Shown here: piece by piece, positions 48,181-57,747 of the stretch | Position numbering within the stretch: the stretch's first letter is position 1 | Layout of the letters: each line of letters starts with the position of its first letter | Source: Candidatus Heimdallarchaeota archaeon | GTDB taxonomy: Archaea > Asgardarchaeota > Heimdallarchaeia > Heimdallarchaeales > Heimdallarchaeaceae | Direction: 5' to 3' | Length of the DNA stretch: 58,650 bases | Assembly (NCBI GenBank): GCA_030668875.1 | Contig: DAOVER010000019.1 | Coordinates: forward strand, 1 to 58,650 | Program-made: the position numbers and the translations under genes | Notes under the pieces: generated by a model | The model's input: only the letters and a program-made list of their open reading frames with translations | What the model was told of the DNA's origin: nothing | Database searches by the model: none

Positions 48181-49995
48181 ATGATTATGGTAGAAAATAA
48201 AGAAAAACCTTGGCAACCAATTAAGGGTCAAATCATGACTAAATGGGCTGAAGAGATAGATTCTGAAATTCCTTTACCTGAATATCCAAGACCTCAGTAT
48301 AGAAGGGGAAATTGGATAAATCTTAATGGTCTCTGGGATTATGCAATCAAGCAAAAAAAGGTAAAAAAAGTAAGTTTGTTTGATGGAAAGATCCTCGTTC
48401 CCTACCCCTTAGAATCAGCTTTATCAGGAGTTAAGAAGAAACTCAAAAGAAACCAAAGACTGTGGTATCGTCGTTATTTTACGATCCCTGAATCATGGGA
48501 AGGGAGAGATTTATTATTGCACTTTGGTGCAGTCGATTGGGAAACAGAAGTATGGGTGAATGGAAACCTTATTGGTTATCATACTGGAGGTTACAATCCT
48601 TTTTCTTTTGAAATATCTCATTTTTTGAATAAAGGACAACCTAATGAGTTACTATTAGCTGTTTATGACCCTACGAATTGGGGAATGCATGAGAGAGGAA
48701 AACAAACGCTCACACCAAATGCTATATTTTATACTTCAGTTTCAGGAATTTGGCAAACTGTATGGATTGAATCCGTGAATAAAACCAGATTTTGTAGCAT
48801 TAGAATGGTTCCTGATATTGATAATAAAACTCTACGTATTTCCTTATCAGGTATTAATATTCTCAATAATGATAAAATCTCTATTTCTATCAATAGCAAA
48901 AACAAAGAAATAACTTCTTATGATGGAAAATATCAAGAAACAATTGAACTCAAAATACCTAGACAAAAATTATGGACCCCTGATTCTCCTCACTTGTATG
49001 ATATCACTTTTGTTCTGAAAAGAGGTAAGATTGAGTTTGATAATGTTGAAAGTTATTTTGGTATGCGTAAAATCAGCATAATTAAAGACAAGAAAAGTAT
49101 TCCACGTTTAGCATTAAATAATGAACAACTCTTTCATTATGGGCCACTAGATCAAGGTTACTGGCCAGATGGTCTCTATACTGCTCCAACAGATGAAGCT
49201 TTACTTTATGATATTCAATTTACAAAAGATCTTGGTTTCAATATGATTCGAAAACATTTGAAGGTTGAACCTGCTCGTTGGTATTATCACTGTGACAAAT
49301 TAGGCATACTAACTTGGCAAGATATGCCTTGTGGTGGAAGTATAAAAGCTGGAATCATTGGTATGTTCTTAGGAAAAATCAACATCCAAGTTGGGAGATT
49401 ATTCAAGTTAAATAGAGCATGTTTCTATAATGAATTAGGAGAAATGATTGAAAATCTCATGAATCATCCATCAGTTGTTGTTTGGATACCTTTTAATGAA
49501 GCTTGGGGACAATTTCAAACTAAAGAAGTAACAGAATTTATTAGATCCATAGATAGTTCTAGACTAATTAATAGTGCTTCTGGTTGGGTTGATAAGAAGG
49601 TTGGCGATATTAAAGACATTCACGCTTATCCTGGACCCAAAATGCCCAAAATCGAAGAAAAACGTGTTGCTGTTTTGGGTGAATTTGGTGGTTTAGGATT
49701 CATTGTAAAAAATCATATCTGGAAAGCTAAGCTTTACTGGTCTTATAAAAAGTACAAAACCAAGAAAGAACTAGTCTCCAAATATATTGACTTAATCAAG
49801 AAAACTAAGGTTTTAGTTAAACAAGGTTTATCCGCAGCTGTTTATACTCAAACTACTGATATTGAAGGTGAAATTAATGGTTTTATTACTTATGATCGTA
49901 AAAAAATCAAAATGCCAATGAAGAAAATTGCCCCCTTAAATAAAAGTTTGTACAAGAACCCCTCATTTAAGAAGAAAAAACAAGTGAAAGATTAG
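48181..49995 (+). CDS. glycoside hydrolase family 2 enzyme (beta-galactosidase/glucuronidase-like)
   Basis: 604 residues from the ATG at 48181 (48187 and an upstream GTG at 48151 are alternatives). Seen: the jelly-roll N-terminal sugar-binding domain (NLNGLWDYA, WYRRYFTIPESW, VDWETEVWVNG, GGYNPFSFEI), an Ig-like middle, and the TIM barrel with acid/base IPFNEAWG (~Glu440) and nucleophile GEFGG (~Glu501). No signal peptide, so cytoplasmic. Substrate (galactoside, glucuronide, mannoside) cannot be read. No transporter alongside. Confidence 0.85.
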   Translation: MIMVENKEKPWQPIKGQIMTKWAEEIDSEIPLPEYPRPQYRRGNWINLNGLWDYAIKQKKVKKVSLFDGKILVPYPLESALSGVKKKLKRNQRLWYRRYFTIPESWEGRDLLLHFGAVDWETEVWVNGNLIGYHTGGYNPFSFEISHFLNKGQPNELLLAVYDPTNWGMHERGKQTLTPNAIFYTSVSGIWQTVWIESVNKTRFCSIRMVPDIDNKTLRISLSGINILNNDKISISINSKNKEITSYDGKYQETIELKIPRQKLWTPDSPHLYDITFVLKRGKIEFDNVESYFGMRKISIIKDKKSIPRLALNNEQLFHYGPLDQGYWPDGLYTAPTDEALLYDIQFTKDLGFNMIRKHLKVEPARWYYHCDKLGILTWQDMPCGGSIKAGIIGMFLGKINIQVGRLFKLNRACFYNELGEMIENLMNHPSVVVWIPFNEAWGQFQTKEVTEFIRSIDSSRLINSASGWVDKKVGDIKDIHAYPGPKMPKIEEKRVAVLGEFGGLGFIVKNHIWKAKLYWSYKKYKTKKELVSKYIDLIKKTKVLVKQGLSAAVYTQTTDIEGEINGFITYDRKKIKMPMKKIAPLNKSLYKNPSFKKKKQVKD

Positions 49996-50092
49996 CCTAG
50001 AAACAGTTTCTTTCTATTCTATTTGGAATAAGTTATTTTTTGGACTAATAGCTAACTTAAAAACATCAATCCCTACTACTATATTGAGGACT

Positions 50093-50308
50093 ATGATATT
50101 AACTGTTGAATACAATATACCTGACATGCATTGTAAGAAATGTGCAGAAAAAATCTCACTTGCTCTCCAATTTACAGCTGGTGTTTCTTCCACAATTGTA
50201 AATCTAGAAAGCCTCCACGCAACAGTTCAAATCGATCCTTTAATAATAAATGGAACTAAAATTAAAGCGATGCTTGGAGCTTTAGGATTTAATGCAATGA
50301 TACTCTAA
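50093..50308 (+). CDS. HMA-domain metal-binding protein 1
   Basis: 71 residues from ATG 50093, ~30 nt after TATA-like ACTTAAAAAC. Seen: the heavy-metal-associated ferredoxin-like fold with DMHCKKCAEKI as the metal site (CxxC) and a GALGFNA end. Probably delivers or buffers copper. First of three HMA genes leading to CopA, spaced ~97 nt from the next. Confidence 0.75.
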   Translation: MILTVEYNIPDMHCKKCAEKISLALQFTAGVSSTIVNLESLHATVQIDPLIINGTKIKAMLGALGFNAMIL

Positions 50309-50405
50309 ATTTTCACTGCTATATGCTTGAAAACATGCTCTTTTTATATCAATACAAAGAAAATAGCTTTAATTTTCTTACTTCCTTAATTAACTATTAA
50401 AACTG

Positions 50406-50627
50406 ATGATAAACATGAATGAAATAAAACTGAACGTTGAAGGTATGACATGTGGTCACTGTCAGATGTCCGTGAAAAAAGCTCTTGAAAATGTTAAAGG
50501 TGTTAAATCAGCTGTTGTTGATTTAGAAAAAAAATCTGCTGTTGTAAATTATAAATCTGATAAAGTAACTGAAGAAAGTCTTGTTCAAGCAGTTGTTAAC
50601 GCTGGTTACAAAGCAGAAATTTTGTGA
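50406..50627 (+). CDS. copZ: CopZ-like copper chaperone
   Basis: 73 residues (starts at 50406 or ATG 50415). Seen: GMTCGHCQMSVKKALENVKGV with GMTCxHC typical of CopZ and HMA2-like chaperones, VVDLEKKSAVV and AVVNAGYKA end. Passes Cu(I) to the P-type ATPase encoded 46 nt downstream. Small cytoplasmic protein. Confidence 0.85.
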   Translation: MINMNEIKLNVEGMTCGHCQMSVKKALENVKGVKSAVVDLEKKSAVVNYKSDKVTEESLVQAVVNAGYKAEIL

Positions 50628-50672
50628 AAGATTAGAACTCCTTAATCTAGTTGTAAATGAGGGTTGACTTCT

Positions 50673-53000
50673 GTGAGTGAAAAAGATACAAAAACGATTA
50701 ATGTTACAGGAATGACATGTGCAGCCTGTGTTTCTAGAGTAGAAAAGGCTCTTGTTTCCTTAGATGGAATTGAAACAGCTTCTGTTAATCTACTTAGTAA
50801 CAGCGCACAAATAATTTATGATTCTGAGATTGTTAATGATAAACAAATATTGAAAGCAGTTGAAAAGGCAGGGTACAAAGCTTCAGAGAAGTCTGATGAT
50901 TCATCATATATGAAAAATGAAAAACTTATTGATATGAGAAACAGGTTTATTGCAAGTTTAGTTCTGGCTTTACCAGTTTTCGTTTTTGCTATGGGACATA
51001 TGATCCCATTCAATAGCTGGTTTCCAAGTCTGGCTACATGGTTAATGAGTACCTATATTTTTCCGAATATGTTACTTTCAAATTTCCTTCAGTTAATCTT
51101 AACAACACCCATCCAATTCGTAATAGCTTATCCTTTCTATAAAGCAGCTTGGAAGAGTTTAATTAACAAAAGTGCATCAATGGATGTCCTTGTAGTTCTT
51201 GGAACAAGTGCTGCTTACTTTTACAGCTTATTTTCAATAATCTACGCTTTCTATGTACCTGCTTATCATGGTTCAGTATTTTTTGAAACAGCTGCGATAC
51301 TTCTTACTTTCATCTTCTTTGGGAAATATCTTGAAGAAATTGCTAAAGGAAGAACATCAGAAGCAATTAAGAAATTAATCGAACTTAAACCTGATACAGC
51401 TTTAATCATACGAGATGGAGAGGAAGTTGTAATAACAATTGATGATGTCGTGGTTGGAGATATCTGTGTAATCAAACCTGGAGATAGCGTTCCAGTTGAT
51501 GGAATTGTTATCGAAGGTCAAACCTATGTGAATGAAAGTATGATAACTGGAGAAAGTGTTTCAGTATTCAAAGAATCAAATGATGGTATGATTGGTGGAA
51601 CAATTAATGAAAATGGTTTCATTAAAATGGAAGCAAAAAAAATTGGTAAAGATACAACACTTAGCCAGATCATCACAATGGTAGATGAGGCTCAAACATC
51701 TAAAATACCTATACAGAAGCTTGCAGACAGAATTTCTGCATGGTTCGTCCCCGCTGTAGTAATATTATCGCTAATTACTCTCACAGTTTGGTATCTCCTA
51801 TTTCAATTTGGACCTCTTGATATCAACACAATTACCGGTGGGGTAGAAGCAGGCATCAGTTCGACATTCCTCTATTCTTTCCTATTAGCGATTACAGTCT
51901 TAGTAATATCTTGTCCTTGTGCACTAGGTTTGGCAACACCAACAACAATTATGGTTGGAACTGGCTTGGGAGCGCAAAATGGTATTCTAATACGAAACGG
52001 TGAGGCTTTGGAAATAGCTCGAAATGTTAATGTTGTTCTTTTTGATAAAACTGGAACAATAACTGAAGGATCTCCAAAAGTTACAAATATAGTTACTAGA
52101 ACTAAACAATTTGATGAAGGAAGTATTCTCAGAATCGCTGCATCTTTGGAAAAAGGTTCCGAACATTCAATTGCAAAAGCAATAATCCAAAAATCAGAAG
52201 AGGAAAAAATCTCTCTCTCTAAAATTGAAGATTTCAAAGCACATCCAGGTAAAGGTATTGAAGCAAAAATAGATGGAATTCAATATGCGATCGGTAATCG
52301 AAAGTTAAGCATATCATTATCAGCTACAATTGAAGAAACTTTAGAACAGAATATGGAAGGTTTAGAAGAACAAGGTAAAACAGTTATTCTAGTAATTCAA
52401 GAAAACATTGCAATTGGTTTCATCGCAGTTTCTGATACAATTAAGCAAAACTCCAAAGATGCTATTACCATGCTACAGCAAATGGGGTTAAAAGTTGCAA
52501 TGGTGAGTGGTGACAACAGACGAGCTGCAAATGCAATCGCAAATGAAGTAGGCATTGATGAGATCCATGCTGAAGTTTTGCCAGAGCAAAAAGTTGATGT
52601 TGTATCGAATTACCAAGACAAGAATCAAAAGGTGCTTTTCGTAGGTGACGGAATAAATGATGCACCAGCATTAGCTAAAGCTGATGTTGGAATTGCTATA
52701 GGTTCAGGTACCGATGTTGCTATAGAAACAGGAGAGATAATACTAGTTAAAGATGATTTGAGAGATGTTGTAACAGCAATAGATCTAAGTAAGAAGACCA
52801 TTCGAAAGGTGAAAATGGGTCTGTTCTGGGCATTAATATATAATACATTAGGGATTCCAATTGCTGCAGGGTTTTTAGTACCTATAGGTTTTCTATTACC
52901 TGCAGAGTTAGCTGGATTGGCAATGGCATTGTCATCTGTTTCTGTTGTCATAAATGCATTGCTTCTAAAAAAATACAAGAATCCTTTCGAGAAAAGATAA
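50673..53000 (+). CDS. copA: Cu(I)-translocating P1B-type ATPase
   Basis: 775 residues from a GTG with GAGGG before it (a TTG at 50664 overlaps that site). Seen: N-terminal HMA domain (GMTCAACVSRVEKAL), eight membrane helices with metal-site CPC (CPCALGLATPTT), actuator TGES, phosphorylation DKTGTITEG, HP (SEHSIAKAI) and hinge GDGINDAPALA. Exports Cu(I) at ATP cost; a T-rich terminator follows at 53011-53028. Operon with two HMA proteins; no CopY/CsoR-like regulator adjacent. Confidence 0.95.
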   Translation: MSEKDTKTINVTGMTCAACVSRVEKALVSLDGIETASVNLLSNSAQIIYDSEIVNDKQILKAVEKAGYKASEKSDDSSYMKNEKLIDMRNRFIASLVLALPVFVFAMGHMIPFNSWFPSLATWLMSTYIFPNMLLSNFLQLILTTPIQFVIAYPFYKAAWKSLINKSASMDVLVVLGTSAAYFYSLFSIIYAFYVPAYHGSVFFETAAILLTFIFFGKYLEEIAKGRTSEAIKKLIELKPDTALIIRDGEEVVITIDDVVVGDICVIKPGDSVPVDGIVIEGQTYVNESMITGESVSVFKESNDGMIGGTINENGFIKMEAKKIGKDTTLSQIITMVDEAQTSKIPIQKLADRISAWFVPAVVILSLITLTVWYLLFQFGPLDINTITGGVEAGISSTFLYSFLLAITVLVISCPCALGLATPTTIMVGTGLGAQNGILIRNGEALEIARNVNVVLFDKTGTITEGSPKVTNIVTRTKQFDEGSILRIAASLEKGSEHSIAKAIIQKSEEEKISLSKIEDFKAHPGKGIEAKIDGIQYAIGNRKLSISLSATIEETLEQNMEGLEEQGKTVILVIQENIAIGFIAVSDTIKQNSKDAITMLQQMGLKVAMVSGDNRRAANAIANEVGIDEIHAEVLPEQKVDVVSNYQDKNQKVLFVGDGINDAPALAKADVGIAIGSGTDVAIETGEIILVKDDLRDVVTAIDLSKKTIRKVKMGLFWALIYNTLGIPIAAGFLVPIGFLLPAELAGLAMALSSVSVVINALLLKKYKNPFEKR

Positions 53001-53010
53001 TATTTCAAAA

Positions 53011-53028
53011 TTTTTTCTTTGTTTTTTC
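53011..53028 (+). terminator. poly-T terminator after copA
   Basis: TTTTTTCTTTGTTTTTT runs end the copper operon. Confidence 0.5.
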
Positions 53029-53116
53029 GGATACTTATCAATGTTCCTAGCTTGTAAGTGTATTCTAGTGCTGTTTTATCCGAATATATATGAGTGTCTG
53101 AATATTCAGTTACCTA

Positions 53117-53635
53117 ATGATAGGAATTGAACTGGATCTCATCAATAAAAGAAAGACCACCAATATTAGTTTTATTGGGACAATTGATTATCCAGCTTCT
53201 TATATACCTCACTTGATTGAAGGATTAAATTATTCTAATTTCATACCTTTTATTAGATATAGAACAAACAGATTGTTTTTCATATATTGGCAATCTTTTA
53301 CCTCTAATTGTCTTACATTAGAATATCTTACCGATTTGCGAATGAGATTAAGTTTGAAGTATTATAAAGGAGATACAATGAAAGTTAATGATTATAGTGT
53401 AGACACCTTCAATGAGTATGAAGCACATTTTTTGAAAGGTCAATGGAGAAATGAAAAGGATCGTGTTAAAGGAGTTTTTGAACTAATGACTGTTCATGCT
53501 GGAAACTTCTTATTGCTTTTCGACATATCCACAACAGAAAATGACTTTTCTAGCTCTGGAATTTCAGAATTACGAGAAATACGTGATAGTTTTAACTTCT
53601 CCGATGAACTTGAAATAGATACGGGAATAAATTGA
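53117..53635 (+). CDS. protein of unknown function
   Basis: 172 residues, soluble, with aromatic-rich strands (NRLFFIYWQSFTSNC; HAGNFLLLFDIST). A TATA-like TTTATC...ATATATAT lies near 53076-53092, ~27 nt before the ATG, so leaderless. No motif recognised. Between copA and a surface protein gene; not clearly linked to either. Confidence 0.55.
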   Translation: MIGIELDLINKRKTTNISFIGTIDYPASYIPHLIEGLNYSNFIPFIRYRTNRLFFIYWQSFTSNCLTLEYLTDLRMRLSLKYYKGDTMKVNDYSVDTFNEYEAHFLKGQWRNEKDRVKGVFELMTVHAGNFLLLFDISTTENDFSSSGISELREIRDSFNFSDELEIDTGIN

Positions 53636-53710
53636 GTCTTCATTCGTTGTTGGTAAAGTTTATATATTCCTCAACAAAGTGTGCAAAAAGAAAAAACTAG
53701 GAGTTCTCAC

Positions 53711-54949
53711 ATGAAATTTAGTAAAAAATGGTTATTTATGATTCTAATTGGTTTCATCATATTCTCATCGTTTCCCCAAACAACATCTGGTGTGGTTTTT
53801 TACACTGATTTCATGCCACATCTTGCAGAAGGAGGTAACGAAGAATATGTTCTCATTTACAAATACGATACAATCTCAAATGACAAAGTTGTTTTCGAAC
53901 ATCTAAAATCACGTATCTGCAGACGAACTCCAACTGAATTTCAAACAGCAGAATCTGATGATACTCTCATAATAACATGGGATTTCACTTATGAAGGAAG
54001 GGCAATAGAATCAAATAAAACAGATATCATATATTTCAACGACCGCTCTTACGTGTTCATAGCAGCGGAGGATACAACATCAGGTTTTCTATCCTTCTTT
54101 GTTACTTTTAGTGAAGATAATGGAGCTACATGGGAAGATATTCAATTACTAACCAATACTACTGTGATTATTGATTATTTCTTGGGATTTGGAGCTGCAA
54201 ATCTAGCTACAGACTTATTCATAGCTTATAGTTATAAAATAAATCCGTCAGGTTCTATTACACGATCAGAAATACTAACCATTGATCCAATCTCTCTAGA
54301 TGTAGAGCTAAGTGCAATAAGTAACGATTATTATGGTGATGATTTCAATCTCTACGCAGATGAAAATATTATATATGTTGTTTCAACTTATGAAGATGCT
54401 TCTGAAAGATTTATCAGATTAACCTCTACTTCAAATGGTACTGATTTTGATGAAGCAGAAGCATTATTAGCTCCTCCATATGGGCTTGCTGATTATTTTG
54501 AACCTACTGTAGTGGCATGGAATAAAGGTCTCTTTGTTGTAGGACACGATCTAATTGAAGATATATTTGATGAAGAACAAAACATAACTTTTACAGAATA
54601 TCTCCTCTGGGGATATTACGTTGGAGACATAGCTGATTCCGAAACCTGGGTAGACAAAACAGTAGTGAAAGATGAAGCAGCAGGGTATACACGTAAATCG
54701 CCAAGTCTATCAACCTACATGGGGCAAATCTTCTTAGCTTTTGAACTAACAGAAGGAGTAAAATTAGGTGGAGGACGTCCAGAAGTAGCATTTTCATTTT
54801 CTACAAATGGAAATACATGGACAGATAATTATATGGGTGATTTCACTGTTTACTTCAATCCTGGTATTTTCTTTGCAATTGCAACAGTAGCCTGTTTTGC
54901 AATAACTTTACCAGTTTATCTCATAGTATCCAAAGCTAAAAAGAAATAA
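53711..54949 (+). CDS. membrane-anchored beta-propeller-like surface protein (Asp-box repeats)
   Basis: 412 residues from the ATG at 53711 (TAGGAG before it). N-terminal signal segment (WLFMILIGFIIFSSFPQTTSG), an extracellular body with Asp-box-like motifs SEDNGATW and STNGNTW that suggest a sialidase-type beta-propeller, and a C-terminal helix IFFAIATVACFAITLPVYL with Lys-rich end. No sialidase catalytic residues are seen. Probably binds glycans or proteins outside the cell. Confidence 0.7.
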   Translation: MKFSKKWLFMILIGFIIFSSFPQTTSGVVFYTDFMPHLAEGGNEEYVLIYKYDTISNDKVVFEHLKSRICRRTPTEFQTAESDDTLIITWDFTYEGRAIESNKTDIIYFNDRSYVFIAAEDTTSGFLSFFVTFSEDNGATWEDIQLLTNTTVIIDYFLGFGAANLATDLFIAYSYKINPSGSITRSEILTIDPISLDVELSAISNDYYGDDFNLYADENIIYVVSTYEDASERFIRLTSTSNGTDFDEAEALLAPPYGLADYFEPTVVAWNKGLFVVGHDLIEDIFDEEQNITFTEYLLWGYYVGDIADSETWVDKTVVKDEAAGYTRKSPSLSTYMGQIFLAFELTEGVKLGGGRPEVAFSFSTNGNTWTDNYMGDFTVYFNPGIFFAIATVACFAITLPVYLIVSKAKKK

Positions 54950-54996
54950 TTTCTCCTTTCTCTCATTTTATTTATTTTTAAAATTGAAAGAATACT

Positions 54997-55007
54997 TTTT
55001 TATATTT
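54997..55007 (+). promoter_or_regulatory. TATA box, leaderless small membrane protein
   Basis: TTTTTATATTT centred ~25 nt upstream of the ATG at 55027. Confidence 0.5.
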
Positions 55008-55026
55008 CACTTACCAGTTTACAAAC

Positions 55027-55707
55027 ATGTCTAATTCTGCTTACAACAGTTTTATTGTAATATTAGGTTTTTGCCTTATAGGTTTACCAATAATATTCAT
55101 TTCTTTGAGCACAGCTCCTCCTCCTTTATCGCAGTTTCAAAGTACCATAAATCTGGTTTCTATTCCTGGAGATTCTTTAAGTGAAGAAATTTTGGTGAAT
55201 ATGAAAAATGTTAATGGTAGCACATCTGATATCTGGGATGAGATTTCTGCAGTTCCTCAACTTGCAAATATCAATAATATCTCTGAACTAATATTGGCAG
55301 AAAATGAGTTTATGAGCAATTACAGTATAGATGTTTATACAGGATTTAGCGAGGAAGTCCATCTATTCATCTTGGATATGGTGGTAACCACAATTCCAAC
55401 TGTTAATGAAACAAAAGACACTTTCATGGAACTATTTGGTGGATCAAATGGAACTATGCTTTCTTATATGTATTCTCCAGATGAATGGCATTCATATTAT
55501 ATCGACCAATCTAGCTATCCTTCAGTTAATGAAACCATAGAAGATTTCTATACAAATTATGAATATATGGTTACTATATCTTTCTTTGCTGATTTGGATA
55601 TAAATGGAACCCAAATAACTACAAGTTTTGAACGATTGGTCTTAGTTGATGATTCTGGAATAGTAATATTCTTTCTCACAAATGAGGTTGCATGGGAGAC
55701 GAAGTAA
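55027..55707 (+). CDS. membrane-anchored extracellular protein of unknown function
   Basis: 226 residues. An N-terminal hydrophobic helix (FIVILGFCLIGLPIIFISLS) anchors or exports it; the rest is extracellular, acidic and rich in N-glycosylation-type sequons (NGS, NIS, NYS, NET, NGT). No known domain. Leaderless. Followed 25 nt later by a lipoate-ligase gene. Confidence 0.55.
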   Translation: MSNSAYNSFIVILGFCLIGLPIIFISLSTAPPPLSQFQSTINLVSIPGDSLSEEILVNMKNVNGSTSDIWDEISAVPQLANINNISELILAENEFMSNYSIDVYTGFSEEVHLFILDMVVTTIPTVNETKDTFMELFGGSNGTMLSYMYSPDEWHSYYIDQSSYPSVNETIEDFYTNYEYMVTISFFADLDINGTQITTSFERLVLVDDSGIVIFFLTNEVAWETK

Positions 55708-55732
55708 TTTCATTTCCGTCTAGAGTGGTAAA

Positions 55733-56824
55733 ATGTCGAAAGAATGGAGACTATTAAATTTAGGAGAAGTTCCTTGGAAGAGAACTCAATCTATTTATCA
55801 TGCGTTAGCTTTAGTTCAAGAGGAACTAAAAACACCAAACACTCTAATTATTATTTGGCCTAATGAACCATTTGTTTGTATTGGTCTTCATCAAATCATT
55901 GATACTTCTATAGATTTAGAAAATATTACCTCCATGAATTTACCTTATATTAGAAGAGCCTGTGGTGGAGGATCTGTTTATTTGAATAATGAACAGATAT
56001 TTTATCAAATAATATGCAGAGAAAAAGGATATCCAAAAGAGATGCAAGAGTTTTATGAATTGTTTTTAGATCCTACTGTTGAGACTTACAGACATTTTGA
56101 TATTCCAGCTCAGTTTGTACCTGTAAACGATATTATTGCTGAGAATAGAAAAATAAGCGGAAATGGTGCAGTAACCTATAACAACTCAAAGGTTCTTGTT
56201 GGCAATTTTATTCTTGATTTTCCTGCTCAAAATATGTCAAAGATTCTTAAAGTTCCTGATGAAAAATTTAGAGATAAAATTGCTTCTACTTTGGAAGAAA
56301 GAATGGGGAGTTTTAGCTGTTTCTTAGATAAAATCCCCTTAAAAGAAGAGATAATAAGAGAGTATGTTGCAAATTTTGAGAAGAGACTAGATATAAATCT
56401 GATTGAAGGGGAACTACTCCAAGAGGAAATAGATAAGATAAAGGAAATCGAAGATTTGTATGATACTGATGATTGGCTTTATTATGTTGAAAGAACTGGA
56501 AAAGAGACATACCAACAGAAAATAAAAAGCGGAACTTATTTCACATCTGTTATCAAGAAATTGCCAGGAGGTTTGATTAATTTATTCCTACAGTTTGATG
56601 AAGATAAACTCCAAGATATTATTATCTCAGGTGATTTTAGCTTAAATCCACCTTTTGTACTTCATGAGATTGAAGAAGGATTAAAAGGAACTCCAATTGA
56701 TTATGATGCTATAAGAATCAAACTAGGATCACTTCTTGATGAAAACGATGTAGAAATGCCAGGGATACAAAGAGAAGAATTAGCAAAGTTGATTGTAGAA
56801 GCATATGAAAAACTGAAAAAATAA
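55733..56824 (+). CDS. lipoate-protein ligase A-like enzyme with C-terminal accessory domain
   Basis: 363 residues. Attaches lipoate (or octanoate) to target lysines of oxoacid dehydrogenases or GcvH. Seen: NEPFVCIGLHQ, the RRACGGGSVYLNN motif (family RRxxGGGxVYHD, here lacking HD), ENRKISGNGAVTYN with the catalytic Lys and an SGNG variation, VLVGNFILDF. C-terminal ~100 residues (LPGGLINLFLQFDED) resemble the LplB/accessory domain. No lipoylated substrate gene in the window. Confidence 0.82.
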   Translation: MSKEWRLLNLGEVPWKRTQSIYHALALVQEELKTPNTLIIIWPNEPFVCIGLHQIIDTSIDLENITSMNLPYIRRACGGGSVYLNNEQIFYQIICREKGYPKEMQEFYELFLDPTVETYRHFDIPAQFVPVNDIIAENRKISGNGAVTYNNSKVLVGNFILDFPAQNMSKILKVPDEKFRDKIASTLEERMGSFSCFLDKIPLKEEIIREYVANFEKRLDINLIEGELLQEEIDKIKEIEDLYDTDDWLYYVERTGKETYQQKIKSGTYFTSVIKKLPGGLINLFLQFDEDKLQDIIISGDFSLNPPFVLHEIEEGLKGTPIDYDAIRIKLGSLLDENDVEMPGIQREELAKLIVEAYEKLKK

Positions 56825-56880
56825 CTCATGTAGTGTCCATTAATTTTTTAAATTAGTTAATTAAATTCAATTTGATTTAT

Positions 56881-57741
56881 ATGAAAGTTAAGGTTTTCAC
56901 TGATGTTACAACTTTTATTCCTGAAGAACTTGCGAAGGAATATGACATAGGTTTTGTTGAATTGTATCTTATGATAAATGATAAAGCTCATAAGGAGACA
57001 ACAGTTGATCGAGAGAATTTCATAAATAAGGTAAAAGATATGGATCCTTATCCAACAACAAGTCTCGCAAATGCTAATGATTACTTAGAAGCTTTTCAAA
57101 AAGCTTTAAATGATGGTTATGATCATGTGTTTCATATTGGATTAAGTTTGAATCTTTCTAACTCCTTGAGCACTGCAAATATAGCAGCGAAAAAACTAAA
57201 GAAAGGACAAGTTACTGTTTATGATAGTAGAATCATGGGAGCTTGTGAAGGGATAATGGCATTAACAGCTTCAAGACTTTTTAAGAAAGGAAAAAGCGTT
57301 GAAGAAGTTGTCAAATATCTTGATGGTCTTGATGATAAAATATACGGAGCAGGATTATCTTATAGTTTTGATGTCTTATTCAAAACTGGAAGAGTGAAGA
57401 AAGGAGCTGCTATCTCTGTGATTTCTTCTGTTATGAAATTAAAACCACTGTTTGAGCTTAATTTCGAAAAAGGTCTCATTAGTTTGGGTGGTGGAAAAGG
57501 TTTCAAAGGTGCTATAAAGAAAATTATGGAGAATATTCAAGAGAAAACAGATTCTGAAACTGAACACATTCTTATTCTTAGTGATGCTCTATCTCCAGAT
57601 TTGATGAATACCATGGAGGAAGAAATTAAAAAGATTAGAAAAATAAAGGAAGTTCATTATTGGCCTATATCAGTCATTGCTGCACATACTTTAGGTAAAG
57701 GAGCAGTTACTGCAGTATTAGGTCCATCTTGGGAAATTTAA
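56881..57741 (+). CDS. DegV-family protein, divergent paralogue
   Basis: 286 residues from the ATG at 56881 (TTG 56872 alternative). Seen: VFTDVTTFIPEELAKEYD, PTTSLANANDYLEAFQ, IGLSLNLSNSLSTAN, YDSRIMGACEG, and SFDVLFKTGRV. Fatty-acid-binding-like two-domain fold, only distantly like the DegV at 19.5 kb. Its 3' end abuts the convergent methyltransferase gene. Confidence 0.82.
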   Translation: MKVKVFTDVTTFIPEELAKEYDIGFVELYLMINDKAHKETTVDRENFINKVKDMDPYPTTSLANANDYLEAFQKALNDGYDHVFHIGLSLNLSNSLSTANIAAKKLKKGQVTVYDSRIMGACEGIMALTASRLFKKGKSVEEVVKYLDGLDDKIYGAGLSYSFDVLFKTGRVKKGAAISVISSVMKLKPLFELNFEKGLISLGGGKGFKGAIKKIMENIQEKTDSETEHILILSDALSPDLMNTMEEEIKKIRKIKEVHYWPISVIAAHTLGKGAVTAVLGPSWEI

Positions 57742-57747
57742 TCTCTT